From: Acidiphilium rubrum
Lineage (GTDB): Bacteria > Pseudomonadota > Alphaproteobacteria > Acetobacterales > Acetobacteraceae
Assembly (NCBI RefSeq): GCF_900156265.1
Contig: NZ_FTNE01000028.1
Location: forward strand, 1 to 33,480
Length of the DNA stretch: 33,480 nucleotides
Reading direction: 5' to 3'
This document shows, piece by piece, positions 32,011 through 33,480 of the stretch. Position numbers and translations under genes: made by a program. The notes under the pieces are model-generated. The model made no database searches, was not told the DNA's origin, and saw only the letters and a list, made by a program, of their open reading frames with translations. Positions within the stretch are counted from its first letter, which is position 1. The number at the start of each line of letters is the position of its first letter.

Positions 32011-33183
32011 ATGACCGAGGTTTGCATTGTTGGCTGGGCGCATTCGCCGTTCGGCAAGCTCGAGGCGCCTGATCTGGAATCGCTGATCGGGGCGGTTGCG
32101 GGCAGTGCGGTGGCGGATGCGGGGATTGCGCCGGGCGAGATCGATGGCGTGTTCGTCGGCAATTTCAACAACGGGTTCAGCAAGCAGGATTTTCCGGGGT
32201 CGCTCGCGATGCAGAGCGTGCCGGAGTTGCGGTTCAAGCCGGCGATGCGGTGTGAGAACGCCTGTGCCTCGGGTTCGGCGGCGGTGTTCGCGGCGCGCGA
32301 TTTCATCGCGGCGGGGCGGGGGCGGTTTGCCCTGGTGGTCGGGGCCGAGAAGATGACGGCGGTGAGCGGGGCGGCGGTGGGTGATATTTTGCTCGGTGCC
32401 TCGTATCGGCGTGAGGAAGGCGAGATTGCCGGCGGGTTCGCCGGGGTGTTCGGGCGGATTGCCGAGACGTATTTTCAGCGGTTCGGTGATCAATCGGATG
32501 CGTTGGCGGCGATTGCGGCGAAGAATCATCGCAACGGGGTGGATAATCCGTATGCGCAGATGCGGCGGGATCTGGGGGTCGAGTTCTGCCGGACGGTGTC
32601 TGAGAAGAATCCGTATGTTGCGGGACCGTTGAAGCGGACCGATTGTTCGCTGGTGAGCGATGGTGCGGCGGCGCTGGTGCTGGCGGATGCGGAGACGGCA
32701 TCGGCGATGCGGCGGGCGGTGCGGTTTCGGGCGGCGGCGCATGTCAATGATTTTCTGCCGTTATCGCGCCGGGACCCGACGCGGTTTGAAGGCGGGGCGA
32801 CGGCGTGGGGGCAGGCGCTGGGTGAGGCGGGATTGTCGATCGAGGATCTGTCGTTCATCGAGACGCATGATTGTTTCACGATCGCCGAGTTGATCGAGTA
32901 TGAGGCGATGGGGTTGGCGCCGCATGGCAAGGGGGCGCGGGTGGTGTTGGATGGGATGGTTGGGGCCGCGGGACGGTTGCCGATCAACCGGTCTGGCGGG
33001 TTGAAGGCGAAGGGGCATCCGGTGGGGGCGACTGGGGTTTCGATGCATGTGATCGCGGCGATGCAGCTGACCGGCGAGGCGGGCGAGATGCAGCTGGGGC
33101 GGGCTGATATTGGGGGGATTTTCAATATGGGCGGGGCTGCGGTGGCGAATTATGTTTCGATACTGGAGCGGGTTGGGGGGTAG
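32011..33183 (+). CDS. Thiolase-family acetyl-CoA acetyltransferase (SCP-x-like)
   Basis: The 390-residue product belongs to the SCP2/SCP-x-like thiolases. It has the nucleophile loop CENACASGSAAVFAA (Cys85), GAEKMTAVSG, SLVSDGAAALVLAD, FIETHDCFTIAELIEYEAMG, INRSGGLKAKGHPVGATGVS with the active His, and the terminal FNMGGAAVANYVSIL, where a Gly replaces the Cys usual in classic degradative thiolases (CxG motif). Substrate is unknown; such enzymes act in acyl-CoA or sterol side-chain breakdown. No DUF35 partner gene is adjacent. Third codon positions are strongly G-ending, unlike the C-ending genes at the left of the window. The R5 repeat follows 9 nt after the stop. Confidence 0.9.
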   Translation: MTEVCIVGWAHSPFGKLEAPDLESLIGAVAGSAVADAGIAPGEIDGVFVGNFNNGFSKQDFPGSLAMQSVPELRFKPAMRCENACASGSAAVFAARDFIAAGRGRFALVVGAEKMTAVSGAAVGDILLGASYRREEGEIAGGFAGVFGRIAETYFQRFGDQSDALAAIAAKNHRNGVDNPYAQMRRDLGVEFCRTVSEKNPYVAGPLKRTDCSLVSDGAAALVLADAETASAMRRAVRFRAAAHVNDFLPLSRRDPTRFEGGATAWGQALGEAGLSIEDLSFIETHDCFTIAELIEYEAMGLAPHGKGARVVLDGMVGAAGRLPINRSGGLKAKGHPVGATGVSMHVIAAMQLTGEAGEMQLGRADIGGIFNMGGAAVANYVSILERVGG

Positions 33184-33192
33184 GAAGGGAAG

Positions 33193-33226
33193 GCTTCTTT
33201 TTTGTAAAAAAGAAGCAAAAAACTTT
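33193..33226 (+). repeat. Palindromic element R5
   Basis: GCTTCTTTTTT (33193-33203), GT, AAAAAAGAAGC (33206-33216), then AAAAAACTTT. A purine run GGAAGGGAAG precedes the stem directly after the thiolase stop, as GGAAGAAAG does for R1 after ispF. The tail points right. Confidence 0.9.
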
Positions 33227-33273
33227 CTGACCCTGGGGCACGGGCGTTTGAACCGGCACGGGCCCAAATTACC

Positions 33274-33312
33274 AAAGTTTTTTTTGCTTCTTTTTTGTTC
33301 ACAAAAAAGAAG
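33274..33312 (-). repeat. Palindromic element R6 (reverse orientation)
   Basis: AAAGTTTTTTTTG, then CTTCTTTTTT (33287-33296), loop GTTCAC, AAAAAAGAAG (33303-33312). It is the counterpart of R3. Its tail faces R5 across the same 47-nt spacer (33227-33273). Confidence 0.9.
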
Positions 33313-33372
33313 TGCTTCACTTGTCTTTTTGTGCTATTTGTTGCGTAATCGTAACGAAATAGGCGTGCGAAA

Positions 33373-33480
33373 TCATGGCCCCTTCCGCCAGAGTTTTTTG
33401 ACGTTGAAGGAGGGGACGAAGGGCTGGTGCCAAGGCGGTACGGGCGGTGGGGGTGGGCCGAGGATTTCGTGGAGTTGTTC
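33373..33480 (-). CDS. Paralogue of the 6059-6739 protein, C-terminal 35 residues (runs off the right edge)
   Basis: On the minus strand the frame enters from the right edge with EQLHEILG and ends in FNVKKLWRKGP at TGA (33373-33375). The 35 residues are identical to the C-terminus of the 6059-6739 product, although 10 codons differ at their third base. The N-terminal 190 or so residues lie outside the window. Function is unknown. Confidence 0.8.
   Translation of the reverse strand, partial: EQLHEILGPPPPPVPPWHQPFVPSFNVKKLWRKGP

Larger units (their letters stand above)
33193..33480 (-). repeat. Long inverted repeat, copy B
   Basis: Reverse complement of 6632-6919, same 288-base length; see copy A. 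It reaches the right edge of the window, so the full extent is unknown. The copies face each other across about 26.3 kb. Confidence 0.9.

Noticed and set aside
27801-32306. A 1501-codon open frame on the minus strand opposite the signalling gene
   Set aside because: It is Arg/Pro/His-rich, shows no domain, and mirrors the G/C-ending codons of the well-supported plus-strand gene.
967-33312. The spaced palindromes as a CRISPR array
   Set aside because: Copies are dispersed, inverted in pairs and lack regular spacers; no cas gene is present.

Overview
This is a GC-rich (mostly about 60-70% by eye) bacterial chromosome segment. Gene content and style point to an alphaproteobacterium, most likely the Acetobacteraceae (Acidiphilium-like). 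The markers are a long-form HPF beside rpoN, a Tad/Cpa pilus locus, a bactofilin, a two-domain (Thermus-type) isocitrate dehydrogenase, a HiPIP, and an A/T-rich palindromic repeat after many genes that I recall, unverified, from this family. The genus is inference. No rRNA, tRNA or CRISPR was seen.

Layout. 0-3.2 kb: tail of an IS1380-like transposase, ispF, then a low-GC AIPR-family phage-defence gene enclosed by two palindromic repeats. 3.2-6.7 kb: an accessory block with a decayed minus-strand gene, a PAAR protein carrying a C-terminal toxin-like domain, a repeat-rich probable immunity protein, and a basic proline-rich hypothetical gene. The 3' end of that last gene recurs inverted at the right edge of the window. 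7.0-11.4 kb: housekeeping and redox genes (secreted peroxiredoxin, isocitrate dehydrogenase, His-rich mini-protein, DUF2177 membrane protein, Tat-type amidase, HiPIP). 11.4-13.6 kb: hpf and rpoN on the minus strand. 13.6-19.4 kb: a minus-strand Tad pilus operon (two Flp pilins, CpaB, CpaE, TadA, TadB, TadC), tightly coupled by 4-nt overlaps, with no secretin or prepilin peptidase. 19.5-22.7 kb: adenosine-kinase-like PfkB kinase, bactofilin, small lipoprotein, glutathione synthetase. 22.7-27.4 kb: a 240-bp inverted repeat, a large ThDP enzyme, phosphoglucomutase. 27.5-33.2 kb: a giant CheB-CheR-PAS-kinase-REC-REC-LuxR fusion and a thiolase, then the second copy of the repeat unit.

The strongest leads are (1) the palindromic element family. 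All six copies here fall in tail-to-tail pairs, one pair encloses the AIPR gene, one shows a compensatory base-pair swap, and two pairs are attached to paralogous ORFs about 26 kb apart in inverted orientation. (2) The orphan PAAR effector with its F-x-x-C-x-F beta-helix partner and a neighbour decayed by in-frame TGA codons. (3) The one-polypeptide chemosensory phosphorelay ending in a DNA-binding domain. (4) A second, AT-rich 54-residue Flp pilin.
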